Assembly: GCF_030848805.1 (NCBI RefSeq)
Contig: NC_092362.1
Span: 15,917,642 to 15,981,641 of the forward strand
Source: Temnothorax longispinosus
Taxonomy: Eukaryota > Arthropoda > Insecta > Hymenoptera > Formicidae
Direction of reading: 5' to 3'
Length of the DNA: 64,000 bases
Shown here: positions 36,500-47,559 of the stretch, piece after piece
How positions within the stretch are numbered: position 1 is the first letter of the stretch
How the letters are laid out: the number at the start of each line of letters is the position of its first letter
Notes under the pieces: model-generated
What the model was told of the DNA's origin: nothing
Seen by the model: only the letters and a program-made list of their open reading frames with translations
The model's database searches: none
Position numbers and translations under genes: made by a program

Positions 36500-38600
36500 T
36501 CACGCAAGAAGCGAACGGCCGCGCGGAGTTGAGGATTCGCCTTGCCGGCTGCTTTCCCAGGCGTGCGAAATATAGGCAGTGATAAAAAAAAAGAAAGAAA
36601 ATATTGCACGACGAATTCAGCCGACAATGAGATTTGGCCGCGAGCTTCGGAGAGAGAGGACGCGATGCGACGAAGCGAGACGGCGGGAGAGAGAGAGAAA
36701 GACGGTCGCGGACAGACGATTCACACGCGGCGTGAAAAGAGAGAAGTGGCGCGAAGAGTGGAGAACATATTTGGCACGCTGACAGTTCGGCGCACTTGTC
36801 GCTCTTTCTGCCAGAGAGGCAAGGTGGCGGCGTCGGTGGCGGCGGCGGCGGCGGCGAAGAGGAGGAGGTTGATCGCGAACGGGATATACGCGGGATAGGG
36901 GGTGACGAGGACACGGCCAGCGATTGACAGTGACGCGGGGCGACGTTGCGCGCTTAGCCAGCGCACATGTAAGCGTGTCCGAGGCGTGTAACGATGACGG
37001 TCGCGCAGACACCGCCAATCAATCAGCTCATTACACCAATTCAATCGACGTCGTCGTCGACCCTGACGTCGCCGGCCGACCGCTCGATAATCGTCGCGTC
37101 GCGCTTGCCTCTTCTCCGTACCCCCAGCGATTCTCCTCGTTGCTTTCCGGCTTGAATTTATCGCTAATCGTCGTACTGCGCTTAAATAAGGATTGCGCAA
37201 TCGACAATAACCAGCTTATACATTTTCGGTATTATGCTTAGATGACCATACAAATAATGTATACTCATTCCAGGTTTTTTAGAATTTGTTGTTCATCTCA
37301 GAGTTTATTATGAATGAAAATCAATCGATCGTTGGCTATTTGCATTTAACATCGATTGTCGCTTTTGCATATTAGTAGAAATATTCTTATTTTAGTCTCG
37401 CTATAAACGCATTCGCCAGTCACTCATATGATAGCGTATTTTGATGCAAGAAAGAGAGAGAAAGTAACGTGCGATTTTTTGCTGGTAATCGGCGATATCT
37501 CGTTCACCAGCGGTATTCCAAAAGTTGAGCAACCAAGTCCCGAGATTAATAACGCTCCCAGTCTTGAGATATAACCGATCGATCTGCGTTCCACGCCGAC
37601 GCGCACGTCTAAATCTAATATTGTTTAAAAGTACCGCCAGCGCGGCGCAGCAATAAATACCTATCACCCGCGTTCGGTAATTAATAACCGTACCGTCCGC
37701 ATTCAAAAGCCACCGAGTGCCGTACAGGTTCGAAACACGGTCGAAACCGGGGAGAGGTCAGCCGGAACGCCCGTGTGATCCTCCGTAGCTGGGTATCCAC
37801 TTCTTCTCTCTCTCTCTCGCTTCTTTTTTTTCCTTTCCCCGCCATGACATACGCTGAAAATTATTGCCGTCGTCCGCGCTGTCCCGTCGCCCTCCTACCC
37901 CGGCCCCGCCAACCCTCCCTCCCTCCCGCATGCCCTCTTTCCCCTGTTCCCCACCGATCTTCTTGCGCCCCGTGGACGAGTCGGAGGCGATCCCGGCCTC
38001 CCGCGATACGGCACTGACGCCATCGTAGAGATGGGTGCCAGAGCTATCTAAGGGGTGATTTCTAATTTATGAGACTGGGGCGATGTGATGAACAGACGTC
38101 ATAAAGCATGTCGCGCCCCGCGTCTGCAGCCTGCCATACGCCCTCTCTCTCCCTCCCTCCCACCCCCCCTTTTCACCCTCCCTCCGGCCGCCCTCTGGCC
38201 TCCCTGTCTCCTGACGCCAACGGTGCTCCTCGCCCTCGACCATCCCTGTTATCGCTGCGCCTCCGAGCTCGCCCCACGGTCCCCCTCTCGTAGCCCTCTT
38301 CTACCTTCCAGCGAAACCTTCCTTCCAACGACCGACACCCCCGTCCCGTGATTTGTGGCCTCTCGAATTCTCCTCGCGAGCTCTTCTCCTTCGCGAAACT
38401 TGAATTCCCTGCTTCTCGCCTCTTCCACCGTCCACCTCTCTTCGTCAACGTTTACGATCGGACGTCCATCCGGGGGGACTCGACCGAATCCTTTCCATCG
38501 AATGAATTCTTTTTTTTTCCTCGGACGGACAATGCCGTAGATTCTCTTCCGGCGATGGCAGTCCGATGTGGTGATAATAAGCGGTGAGATTCCAAAGAAT
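36500..38600. promoter_or_regulatory. Pair of CpG-rich islands with GA tracts
   Basis: A first island at 36.5-37.15 kb contains GAGAGAG runs (36645-36705) and a GGC triplet-rich patch (36830-36860). A second at 37.85-38.5 kb is C-rich on the plus strand. No coding frame is supported in either. The combination of GAGAG runs and GC-rich DNA is seen at insect promoters and Polycomb response elements, but that is only an inference. Confidence 0.3.
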
Positions 38601-40780
38601 ATCTCCCTGATTTTTGTACGCGATTGATCAAGTTACGAATATGTACGTGATTGATGTTACAAATAATATTGCAATATTTAACACGTCAGCTTAATACGAA
38701 ACCTACCAAAAAAATACAATATTTTTCGAGCGTATTGTAATTTACAGATGACATCTTGTAAAAAAATTATCTTTGTTGTTATTATTATTCGTAATTTCTC
38801 ATTATTATAAAATAATATTTAGCTGAAAACGGTTAAGTATTTGCGGCCATAAGCCATTTGCATTCCTCTTTAGAAAATACGCAATTGTACGATTCTATAA
38901 TAAATCGATTAATACTTAATTGTTCGTTAAACTTAATTAAATTTCCTTTAAAAATAAAACTCGTTAGATCGATCGCATTTGATCCAAATCGTCGGCGATG
39001 AGAGCCAAAAAAAGTATTCCGTGCCACACAGATATTTTTTTATGTCTCGTTGCTGAAGCTCCTATTTTTCAAGAATAGTATACCTTTTCAGTGAGCGTCA
39101 GACGTCGCGCCAATTTTCACCTTAATTTCCTGCTGGTACGCGAAACGGGATATATTTGCAGGATGACCTTAATATCCGCGTCTGGATATACCGGTGTATC
39201 ATTGCGCCTGTCCGTCACAATTAACCTGTGATCGAGTGCTACTCTCTCAATCTTGTATATCAATGATCAGTAAGAGATCTCACAGACACATCTCTCTCCA
39301 TATCTTTCGCGATGTAACTATTTTCTCTCGCGTTCGAAAGAGATTTGAACCAGATACGAGTATATTAAATCATCTGCACGTGATATTATTATTCAGAAGA
39401 GCGCGACGGCGCGAACTTTTATAAAAATATCAATCCCACACGCTTGATAGATATTTATAACAATTCCATAACAACGCAACAAACGCGGCTATTAGTGAAA
39501 TAAAAACGTTACGTACACGTAGGTATATATTATAATATATTGTGATGTGTAAGATTTTAATAAGCAATATATAATCAAGTTTAAATACTAAAATTAACGT
39601 AAAGTTTAATTTTTAAATTAACGTAGAGCGTAAAGCTAACATATAACACCATATGTATGCAATTTATCAAGTTATCATGCGTTAAACATATTTCATAAAT
39701 ATTACTTGTGCATACTATTACTTTTCTTTATTGATTTCATCCGGTGTTCTCTTAGTACTTTTTAAAATTATCTGTGATGAATATATATTTATAGTATAGA
39801 GCTAAATCCATCGCAGACAAGATCGTATTATACAGCGGTCCTATTATTCTGAAAGGTTACATGCATTATTTCGCGAACGATCATTGCTGACTGCCATCTA
39901 GACGGACTGCCAATAATACTCGGTCTCGATTAACTACTAACGCGGAGCCAATTTGAGAAAAATCGAAGCCAGACGTAGCAACAAGATATAAGTAGTAAAT
40001 TGTCATAGTTTTAGATCAGACTAGTCTAAAACTAGAAGTCTATAAAGTCTTATACATAATATACATGCTGCTTACATATGTCATGCTGCTTGTTAATATC
40101 GAAAAAAAATAGTATATTCGACGAGATTTATTTACTACCTTAAACAATTTATTTACAATCTATTTACCATTCCTTGGAACTTTAAATCAACCAGTATCAA
40201 TGTATTTTCAGTTCTTTTCTTCTGTTTCCGAAGAAAATATATTATGAATAGATATTAAAATTTTCACACCTGAAGTTCTTGTATTGTTCAATTTCTGTAT
40301 TTTAAAGAACGTGCCGTCTGCATTCATCGATCTATCGGCGAAAATAGAGATGCACACCAGCAAAATTGTGCATATATATAGCATAATGCAGTCTAAGGCA
40401 CACACAGAAACATGTATACGAGCTATTTTTTTTTTTTATTTAGAAACACTAAAACTGCCGTCTCGAAAAATTTACTGTTTTTGACGTTTTTGTGTGATCA
40501 TCTTTTTTCTTCATAACATGTGCATGTTACACCGCTCGCACATGTATAAGAAATTTGTTGTAATTTCCAACAGATAAATATTGAGTCATACAGGGCAGTC
40601 ACATACGTACACGCAATAAATCGTACATAACCGGCGAAGTAATTTTTTTGTGTGAGAAGACAAATAAATATAAAATACATTCTTTTCATGGTTCAATTCT
40701 CGAGAAGAATAATTTCGAGCAGAAGCTGTTTATCGTTAAGTCAGATCTATAGGCAGTGATTTAACGTTGAATATTCTTGT
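38600..40780. other. AT-rich intronic DNA, no gene seen
   Basis: Nothing recognisable apart from AT-rich sequence and a small direct repeat (CATGCTGCTT at about 40065 and 40083). Confidence 0.45.
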
Positions 40781-40821
40781 TCGCGTTTGATTGACGCCTA
40801 CGTATCGCGTACGCGTTCACG

Positions 40822-40902
40822 AGACCTACTTCAATCTGTACGAGGACGCGAATCGATGGATGCGCGGCGCCGACAAGTCGAAGAAGAAACGGAAACACGA
40901 CG
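40822..40902 (+). other. Short coding-like stretch ending in a donor, possible small exon
   Basis: After an AG at 40820-40821 the frame reads TYFNLYEDANRWMRG and then a Lys/Arg-rich end (ADKSKKKRKHD), followed directly by GTAAGG, a plausible donor. Codon use is strongly G/C-ending. The acceptor lacks a pyrimidine tract and I do not recognise the peptide, so this may be chance inside a CpG-rich block. Confidence 0.15.
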
Positions 40903-40914
40903 TAAGGAGCAGCG

Positions 40915-41160
40915 GCGTGGCGCGGCGCGGCGCGGCGCGCGCCGGCTTCGTTCAAGTCACGGCGCCGCACCTGGCGCGACTTTATGCCCGCGAAAATCTG
41001 CCGAGTAATCGGCTCTAACATGGCCGTAACATCGTGCAAATTGTCGTGCTATAGTATACCGCGCGCCGGTGCCGGCCACTCGAGACGCGATGAAACGATC
41101 ACGATCAGATCGAGCAGGCGGGTAGGCAGGCAGGCAGGCGGGCAGGTAGGTATCATCTCG
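40915..41160. repeat. GC-rich simple repeats: GGCGC-type and (AGGC)n
   Basis: GCGGCGCGGCGCGG-type repetition lies at 40919-40945 and an AGGC/AGGT tetranucleotide run at about 41117-41152. Both are part of a longer CpG-rich block (40.8-42.1 kb) that also carries a (GA)n run at 41460-41487. Confidence 0.8.
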
Positions 41161-41461
41161 AGGCAGGTAGTCGTCGGCACGACGCGACGGTGGGGTAAGA
41201 GGAGCCGCGGGCGGGAAGACGTTCCCGGGGGAGGGAGGGGAGTGAGGAAACGGTTTGAAACGTGCGGCGCGGCGCGGCCCACGGAACCTTTGTGAAAAAT
41301 CGTGTTATAACCCTAATTTAATTTTATGGCCGGCATTACGGCGGATTGTGTTGTATATCGGGGCCCGGGCATAATGGCCGTATATGACCGCGTATAATAA
41401 TGGTGAAAGAGCGAGCGAGAAAGCAGAACGAGGGGAGCGTGCGAACGGACGGATAGAGCGC

Positions 41462-41493
<32 letters not shown>

Positions 41494-41810
41494 AGAGAGC
41501 GAGAATTGGCGACGAGAAAGGGGGTAGGAAAGGGGGGTAATAATCAGTTGTAACGCGAACCGTCGTAAACCGCAAAACAACGAGAATCGAAAGAGGGTGT
41601 AGAAGAGAAAGAAAAAGGAAACGCGCAACCGAACGGCGGCGACGGCGGCGTGGCCGCTGTAGCGGGGGATAAGGGGGGCGATTGTATGTTTATATTTAAG
41701 GGGTTGATGGTGGAGAGAGTATCATTATCTCGAAAATAGACGGAGGACGGTGGGACTTTTTCGTCCATCCCGCTCCTCCCCCATGAGGACACGAATCTTC
41801 GGCAACATGA

Positions 41811-42700
41811 CTGCCGAAAATCGGTGGTCTCAATATGCTCGACGCGAACTGACCGGACGATATAATGCCGGTGTGACGTCACGACAGTGCGCCTAATTTC
41901 ACGCTGCGAAGAATGTACCGCCCGCGCCGCGCGTAATTTACTCGCGTCCTGCGAAATCAAAACTTTAGAAATCCGCTATGTTACATAGCGTCACTTCTTC
42001 TCAACAGGCAAAAAGACACGATAAACCCGGAGCAGGCGCGACACGATCTCGCGCTAACGTAACGCGACTACGATACACGACAAAAATTTGCGCGGAAAGA
42101 GCGCGGAGAGCGGGAGGGGGGGCCGAGAACGTCCCTTCCAGAAAAGCCGGGCGAATTAATCGAGAATCATATAACCGACCGCGTCTACCAAAGAGAACAG
42201 CGCTCCGAAGCGTTCACTTATACTCCTCAAGTTTATTTTCGACAAACAAAGAGAAACGATTGCGACTCACTTTGCGTATCGTCCTGCCAGTCCAGCCAGA
42301 ATGCCTCAAGTCCTGTAGGTCCGCCATTTGCAATGACCGAATAGGTAGACTGCGTTGCCTCGTTTCGTCCGATCGTCGCAAGACGCATTAATCGCGATCG
42401 CCTGGACCATCAGTGCACTCGAAACGATCGCCCGTCGCTCGATTCGACACTCCCGACACTCGTTCGCACCCGAAATTCACATCCGGCGGATAAAACGACG
42501 CGAGAAACACGGAGCGGTCGCGATCCGCCGTCTCCCCGCGCGCTACGTCATCGGACTGAATACAGCCGTTAAAAATTAAAGTGAGAGGAAGGGGGGAGGG
42601 AAGATGCGTTCATCAAGCGTTCACGTTGCGAGCGGCGCTTCGCGGGCCTATCAACAATCGCGCGCGACTCCCGAATTCACTTGCGGGTGAAACGAAAATT
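41811..42700 (+). repeat. Left arm of a large imperfect inverted repeat
   Basis: This arm is the reverse complement, at roughly 75-85 percent by eye, of the region 43740-44640. Shared anchors, in order, include ACTGACCGG, TGACGTCA (41874-41881), CGCCTAATTTCACGCTGCG (41890-41908), TTACATAGCGTCACTTCTTCTC, AGCGCTCCGAAGCGTTCA, GTCCTGCCAGTCCAGCCA, ACTCCCGACACTCGTTCG and GCGTTCATCAAGCGTTCACG. Short frames in the two arms resemble each other because of the duplication, but frameshifts break them, so I do not call them genes. Confidence 0.85.
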
Positions 42701-42790
42701 TTCAAAAATTCACTGTACACAACGACGACAGATACGTTGTTTCGACGCGAAATTCACTCTCGGCGAGCGAGGAGACGCAAATCGCCTGCG

Positions 42791-42915
42791 AATAGCCGCA
42801 AGAGTATACTGTAAAACGTAAGCAGTAAGCTATTGACCAACCACAGTCGATTTGAAAATCTTATTAGTCAATAGCTTACTGCTTACGTTTTACAGCACAC
42901 TCTTGCGCGGCTATT
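42791..42915. repeat. Near-perfect 47-bp hairpin inside the large inverted repeat
   Basis: The left stem (42791-42837) and right stem (42867-42915) are complementary over about 47 bases. They differ only by a 2-base indel and two substitutions. The loop is 29 bases. Both ends read AATAGCCG-CAAGAGT on their own strand and the inner part reads GTAAAACGTAAGCAGTAAGC. No target duplication is clear. It may be a small hairpin element inserted in, or the core of, the larger structure. Confidence 0.93.
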
Positions 42916-42963
42916 GTAGACGAGCCATTAAATCCGTTGTGTCTATGCGATAAGTCAATTAAA

Positions 42964-43296
42964 ATGCTCGCGTCGCTCGATTCCGACACTTCCGGGTTCT
43001 TCGTCTTCTTCTTCCTATATAATAGCACTCGTTTTCAAGACGAAGACGATACTGGCCAGGACACTTTCGGCACTCATTCGCGCACAAGCACAAGATTCAC
43101 TATCGAGGGTGACGAGAGTTTAGAGAACGCGAAAAACGCGGAGCGGACTGAATACACCGACACAGCCCCGAATTCGCACTATACTGACCGCGACTATGGC
43201 AATAGGAAAAATTCGGCGAGTTGGGGAGTAGTGGAGTGGGGAGAGTACGCCGCGTCGAGCGTCGCGCGAGGCGAGGCTCTTCCAAGAAAAGCCTAA
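42964..43296 (+). CDS. Possible small acidic ORF, unidentified
   Basis: ATG at 42964 opens a frame of 110 residues ending in TAA. It starts MLASLDSDTSGF and is rich in Asp, Glu, Thr and Ser, with no domain I recognise. It lies in the loop between the arms of the large inverted repeat. Its start resembles a shared repeat word (CGTCGCTCGATTC) also found in both arms, and its end runs into the 105-bp tandem repeat. The absence of recognisable motifs and the repeat content argue for caution. It may be a relic or an orphan ORF of a mobile element. Confidence 0.2.
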   Translation: MLASLDSDTSGFFVFFFLYNSTRFQDEDDTGQDTFGTHSRTSTRFTIEGDESLENAKNAERTEYTDTAPNSHYTDRDYGNRKNSASWGVVEWGEYAASSVARGEALPRKA

Positions 43297-43460
43297 AAAA
43301 ATGTAAACAACCTCGGGCGACATTACGCAGCCAATAAACGGTAGCAGAGCGACGCGTTCGCGAGCGTCGCGCGAGGCTCGAGGCTCTTCCAAGAAAAGCC
43401 TAAAAAAACGTAAACAACTTCAGGCGACATTACGCAGCCAATAAACGGTAGCAAAGCGAC
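43256..43460. repeat. Tandem duplication, two units of about 105 bp
   Basis: Unit 1 (43256-43360) and unit 2 (43361-43460) both read CGAGCGTCGCGCGAGG, then GGCTCTTCCAAGAAAAGCC, and later GCGACATTACGCAGCCAATA. They differ at only a handful of positions. High identity suggests recent tandem duplication or conversion. Confidence 0.92.
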
Positions 43461-43739
43461 CTAATCGAGAAACACTAAGGTAAACGGAGTAAACGGACAG
43501 TGTTTCTCGGCGCGGCGACGAGTGCGATGAGCAGGAACACGAATCGTGTGATTCGTGCGTGGCTAATATCAAGCGAGTCGATATGCCACTCTCGCGTGAG
43601 AAATTCATTCGCGCAGTGTTTTAATATTATGCGAAAATGTGAGTTAATTCGTACTGAATAAAGCGTTATTTCGACCCAGCTGCATACATATGTAACTCAT
43701 CTTTCGAGAAATTTTGCGAGTGGTCTACTCCGTTTTCGC

Positions 43740-44640
43740 GTAATATCGCTCGTATTTGAAACCGGCGCCGGTCGCGGCGTGAACGCTTGACGAACGCACC
43801 TCCCCCCCCCGCCCCTCTCCTTTCGATTTTTAACGGCCGTATGCGTATTCGCAATCAGTTCAGTTGTCCGATCGCGTAGCGCGCGGGTCGGGGAGACGGC
43901 GGATCGTGACCGCTCCGTGTTTCTCGCGTCTTTTTATCCGCCGAATGCGAATCTCGCGAGTGAACGAGTGTCGGGAGTGTCGAATCGAGCGACGGGCGTT
44001 CGTTTCAAGTGCACTGGTGGTCCGGACGATCGCGATAAATGGGTCTTGCGACATTCGGAGGCGGCGGCAACGCAGTCTACCTGTTCGGGTCATTGCATAT
44101 GGCGGACTTGCGGGACTTGAGGCATTCTTGGCTGGACTGGCAGGACGATACGCAAAGTGAGTCGCAATCGTTTCTCTTTATTTGTCGAAAATGAACTTGA
44201 GGAGTATAAATGAACGCTTCGGAGCGCTGTTCTTTTTGGTAGACGGCGGTCGGTTATGATTCTCAATTAATTCGCCCGTCTTTTCTGGAAGGGACGTTCT
44301 CGCCCCCCCCCCTGCGCCCCGCGCTCTTTCCGCACAAATTTTTGTCGTGTATACCGTAGTCGCGTTACGTTAGCGCGAGATCGTGTCGCGCCTGCTCCGC
44401 GTTTTTCTTTGTTGTCTGTCGAGAAGAAGCGACGCTATGTGACATATCGAATTTGGAAAGCTTCAATTTTGCGAGTGATGCGAGTGAATTGCTCGCGCGC
44501 GCGCGTGCGGGGAGGCATCCTTCGCCGCGTCGCAGCGTGAAATTAGGCGTACTGACGTGACGTCACACGGCACTATAACGGCCGGTCAGTTTGCGTGGAG
44601 CACAGTGATATTCAGAATGGAGTCGTGGCTTCTCGGCAAC
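43740..44640 (-). repeat. Right arm of a large imperfect inverted repeat
   Basis: This is the inverted counterpart of 41811-42700. It carries the same CRE palindrome (TGACGTCA, 44558-44565) and the same series of anchor words in reverse orientation. A short plus-strand frame with ATG at about 44099 (MADLRDLRHSWLDWQ) has a counterpart in the left arm that is frameshifted by one base, so no conserved protein is shown. Confidence 0.85.
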
Positions 44641-44708
44641 ATGAAGGGATAGGCTGCTGACTTAGGTACGGCGTGTTTGGTGTGCCGAGAAGAAGCCGGC
44701 TCCATTCT
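44614..44708. repeat. Imperfect hairpin at the outer edge of the right arm
   Basis: The stem AGAATGGAGTCGTGGCTTCT (continuing CGGCA, 44614-44638) pairs with TGCCGAGAAGAAGCCGGCTC (continuing CATTCT, 44683-44708), with a 44-base loop. A shorter TTCGGCA/TGCCGAA pair occurs at the matching place next to the left arm (41808-41820). Either a terminal structure of the element or a pre-miRNA-like foldback. Confidence 0.85.
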
Positions 44709-44819
44709 CACGTCACTGCCCCCCGCCCCCGAGTCCGCGTTTCGACTCGCGTCGCGGTCCCCCTCGATAGCCGTCAAACGTGACTTTACGTGACCACTTG
44801 GCGCCACCAATCGTAAAGC

Positions 44820-47400
44820 TCTCTCTCGTCAATCAAGCCGCAAACTCGACCTGTTCGGCGGTATACTAACTTCCGTCTCTCTTTCTCGCGCGAGCTACGT
44901 ATAAATTATAATTTATACACTCGGAACACGAGGCTTGAACAAGTAGACCACTTTTTTCTACCTATCTGTTTTTGTTATCTCTCGGCGTACGCAAGCTATC
45001 TGTCTTCCTTCCTCTTGCTGCCTCTCTCGATGTTATCTCTATCTCGATTCGTGTAAACGGGTCTCTTTGCAAATGCTTTTATCATTCTGCTTGTCAAATA
45101 ACTATCAATGAATAATTGTTAAATTCTTATTTATATCATTATTACACATCATCATTAATTCAACGTAACTGGCATCGATTCTTTTCGATTTTTAACGACA
45201 ATAGACAATTATTATTTTTTAATGAAGAGGTAAAAATTTAATTGAAGGAGAAATTTTTTAATTTTATACGAATAATTAAATAAATAAATTTGTAATATTA
45301 CGAATGTAAGAAAAGTAAAGAGATGCCGCTTATTAATGTATTTATTATTTATGTCGTGCAATCTTTTTCAATCTACGTTTTTCTATATCTATTCATTAGC
45401 GTATCGTCACGTCTTCCTACTTTTATTTCCGTCATTTATTTTACATTTTATAGTCGACTGTTATAGCGCGAAACGTTAATTCGTATTTTTCCAATTTAAT
45501 TTCTTCATATCCAAAGAGACACTGAGAGCATTTAAGATTTGGAATATATGTGATAAATTTTACGCTTTATACTCTCTACTTCCTCTGTCGCAACGCGAGA
45601 AGGCGACCAGCACGTTCTTGCAAACTCTCGATTTCCAACGCATCGATCGCGGCGACCGTGAAAACGGCCAATAAACTCGCCGTGTCGCGATTTCGGATTT
45701 TAATATATACAGAGTGTGAAATTATGAATATAAAAGATTAGAATAAAATCGGCGTTTTTTATACGGATAAGTATAATTAATAATCGTTGTGTTTCTTGTT
45801 GGATAAATTAAGTAAAATATGCTATGCTATGCTAAATATGCTAACAGAACTAAATACGCTATTTCTTCCTGAAACTGAAATTCTTTCATTTGTGCTTGCG
45901 CGCGTGTAATGCGTATTAAAAGAATATTCACCAATTTGTATAATGGAAGGATTTTGGAATTATGCCAGGCAGAATTATTATGCTATTAAATTTGATGTAC
46001 ATCTACATATATTCCACATACATATGTATATCTAATACAATTTTCACAGATCCATCGCCCCAAATTAAAATAGAAGATAATTTGTCACTCGCCGCGTTGA
46101 TAATACATTGATCTCTAAAATGCAGATATATTCAATTACAGCGGCGCTCAAAATAATTAACATTTTGAAAGTAATTATTACGCGGATATAATAACTATAA
46201 GTGGTCAGTTTCACAGGTAGCAAATAAGAGAACAAATAAATTACTTATCCTGTGATTGCCTCGCCGACGCCCGATGTCTCTCACAGGTTTCCCCTCTTCC
46301 CCTCTTCTCTCGTTTCTTCGTTGCTTCTTCTTTGCGGCATTTAACGCTCACTCGTGAAAACATGGTTAATTACGATCACGCGCATACTAATTACATCAGA
46401 ATACGATCGCGCGGCGCTTTCCATGGCGCTCCCCAACGTTAATCGTGCATGACACGCGTTCAGCATACTGCAACAAAATAATAACGCTAAAAATGTATTG
46501 TCGCAGGAAGATACGATCCACTTGATACCCGCGACGCAAATTAACGCGGACGGAGGCAATTTTTTAACACTAATATATAAACGCCAAATTTATATTGCAC
46601 GGTTGATTAGATAATAGATATAGATAAATATTAAGACATATTTACTGACTGAATGCTAAAAGGCGGCTTTATCGTTTTAATTTATATTTCAAATTAATAA
46701 ATTATGCAAAATATCTAATTCCATAAAGCCATTAGTGTGAGTTACGTAACGACCGTGATTAGTAACTCATATTGAGTTATGCAACTGCTGATTCTAATAA
46801 TCTAATAATTTAATAATCAAATTATTTCAATAATTGTTAAAACTAATGGGAAGGATGAGAATGTTCGACATATCGCAGTATTATGTACCGCTGAAGACCA
46901 GCACCGCACATGCACCTGTAAATTCGTTGCCGACAAAATATTTAAGGGTGAATCCAAGCTAGCAAAGATGATCGATTTCTTCTTCTTTAAAATTCCTTGG
47001 CACCAGACCGCTAAGTTGCGAGTCTATTTGGCATATGATAAATGATTGCGAACATTCACGGATGGACATGGATAAATATAGTGACCGCTTTTTCTTTGAT
47101 GTTCCGAAAAAAGATGGAGCCTATTCGTCGATGTAAAAAATTTAGGCTCGTTCGTACTCGCGGCGCCATTCGCTCTCATTAAAATCAGTTTCTTTATTCG
47201 TGTTCGTTCACGCTCTTTACTTACTTACAATTAGCCTACAGCTTTATAAAATAAATTTATACGTTGAACGTTTTTTTCTCTGTTTCACATTAATTTCCAT
47301 GAATGAACTATTATATTAAATTTAACGCACATTTATTTAAAAAATATTATTTGAGTTTATCTATCGAAAAAATATTGTACAAATTAATTCATCATCATTA
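44820..47400. other. AT-rich intronic DNA, no gene seen
   Basis: No supported coding region. The DNA is AT-rich with short local dyads, for example GAGTTACGTAAC near 46739, and a few ATGCT repeats near 45818-45842. Confidence 0.45.
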
Positions 47401-47421
47401 CTTTCCTCTAATTTTTGACAG

Positions 47422-47551
47422 CCCGAAAGAAGTAAAACACGATTTTCATTCATCAAGAAATGTGATTTTAATAAATTAAGAAAATAAAATGAAATGTGTG
47501 ATGATATATTTTCTTTATTTATTAAAATTTCACGATTTTATTTCTTTCGGG
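47422..47551. repeat. 130-bp inverted-repeat element, possible MITE
   Basis: The ends are CCCGAAAGAAGTAAAACACG and the inverted CTTTCGGG with ATAAAATCGTG inside it. The arms remain similar (AATAAATTAAGAAAATA against AATAAATAAAGAAAATA) almost to the centre, so most of the element folds on itself. No target-site duplication is obvious in the AT-rich flanks, so the class is unknown. Confidence 0.7.
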
Positions 47552-47559
47552 AAAAAATA

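Noticed and set aside
43864..44160. 98-codon plus-strand frame in the right arm and its counterpart in the left arm
   Set aside because: Similarity comes from the inverted duplication. The left copy is interrupted by a stop and a one-base shift, so protein-coding function is not supported.
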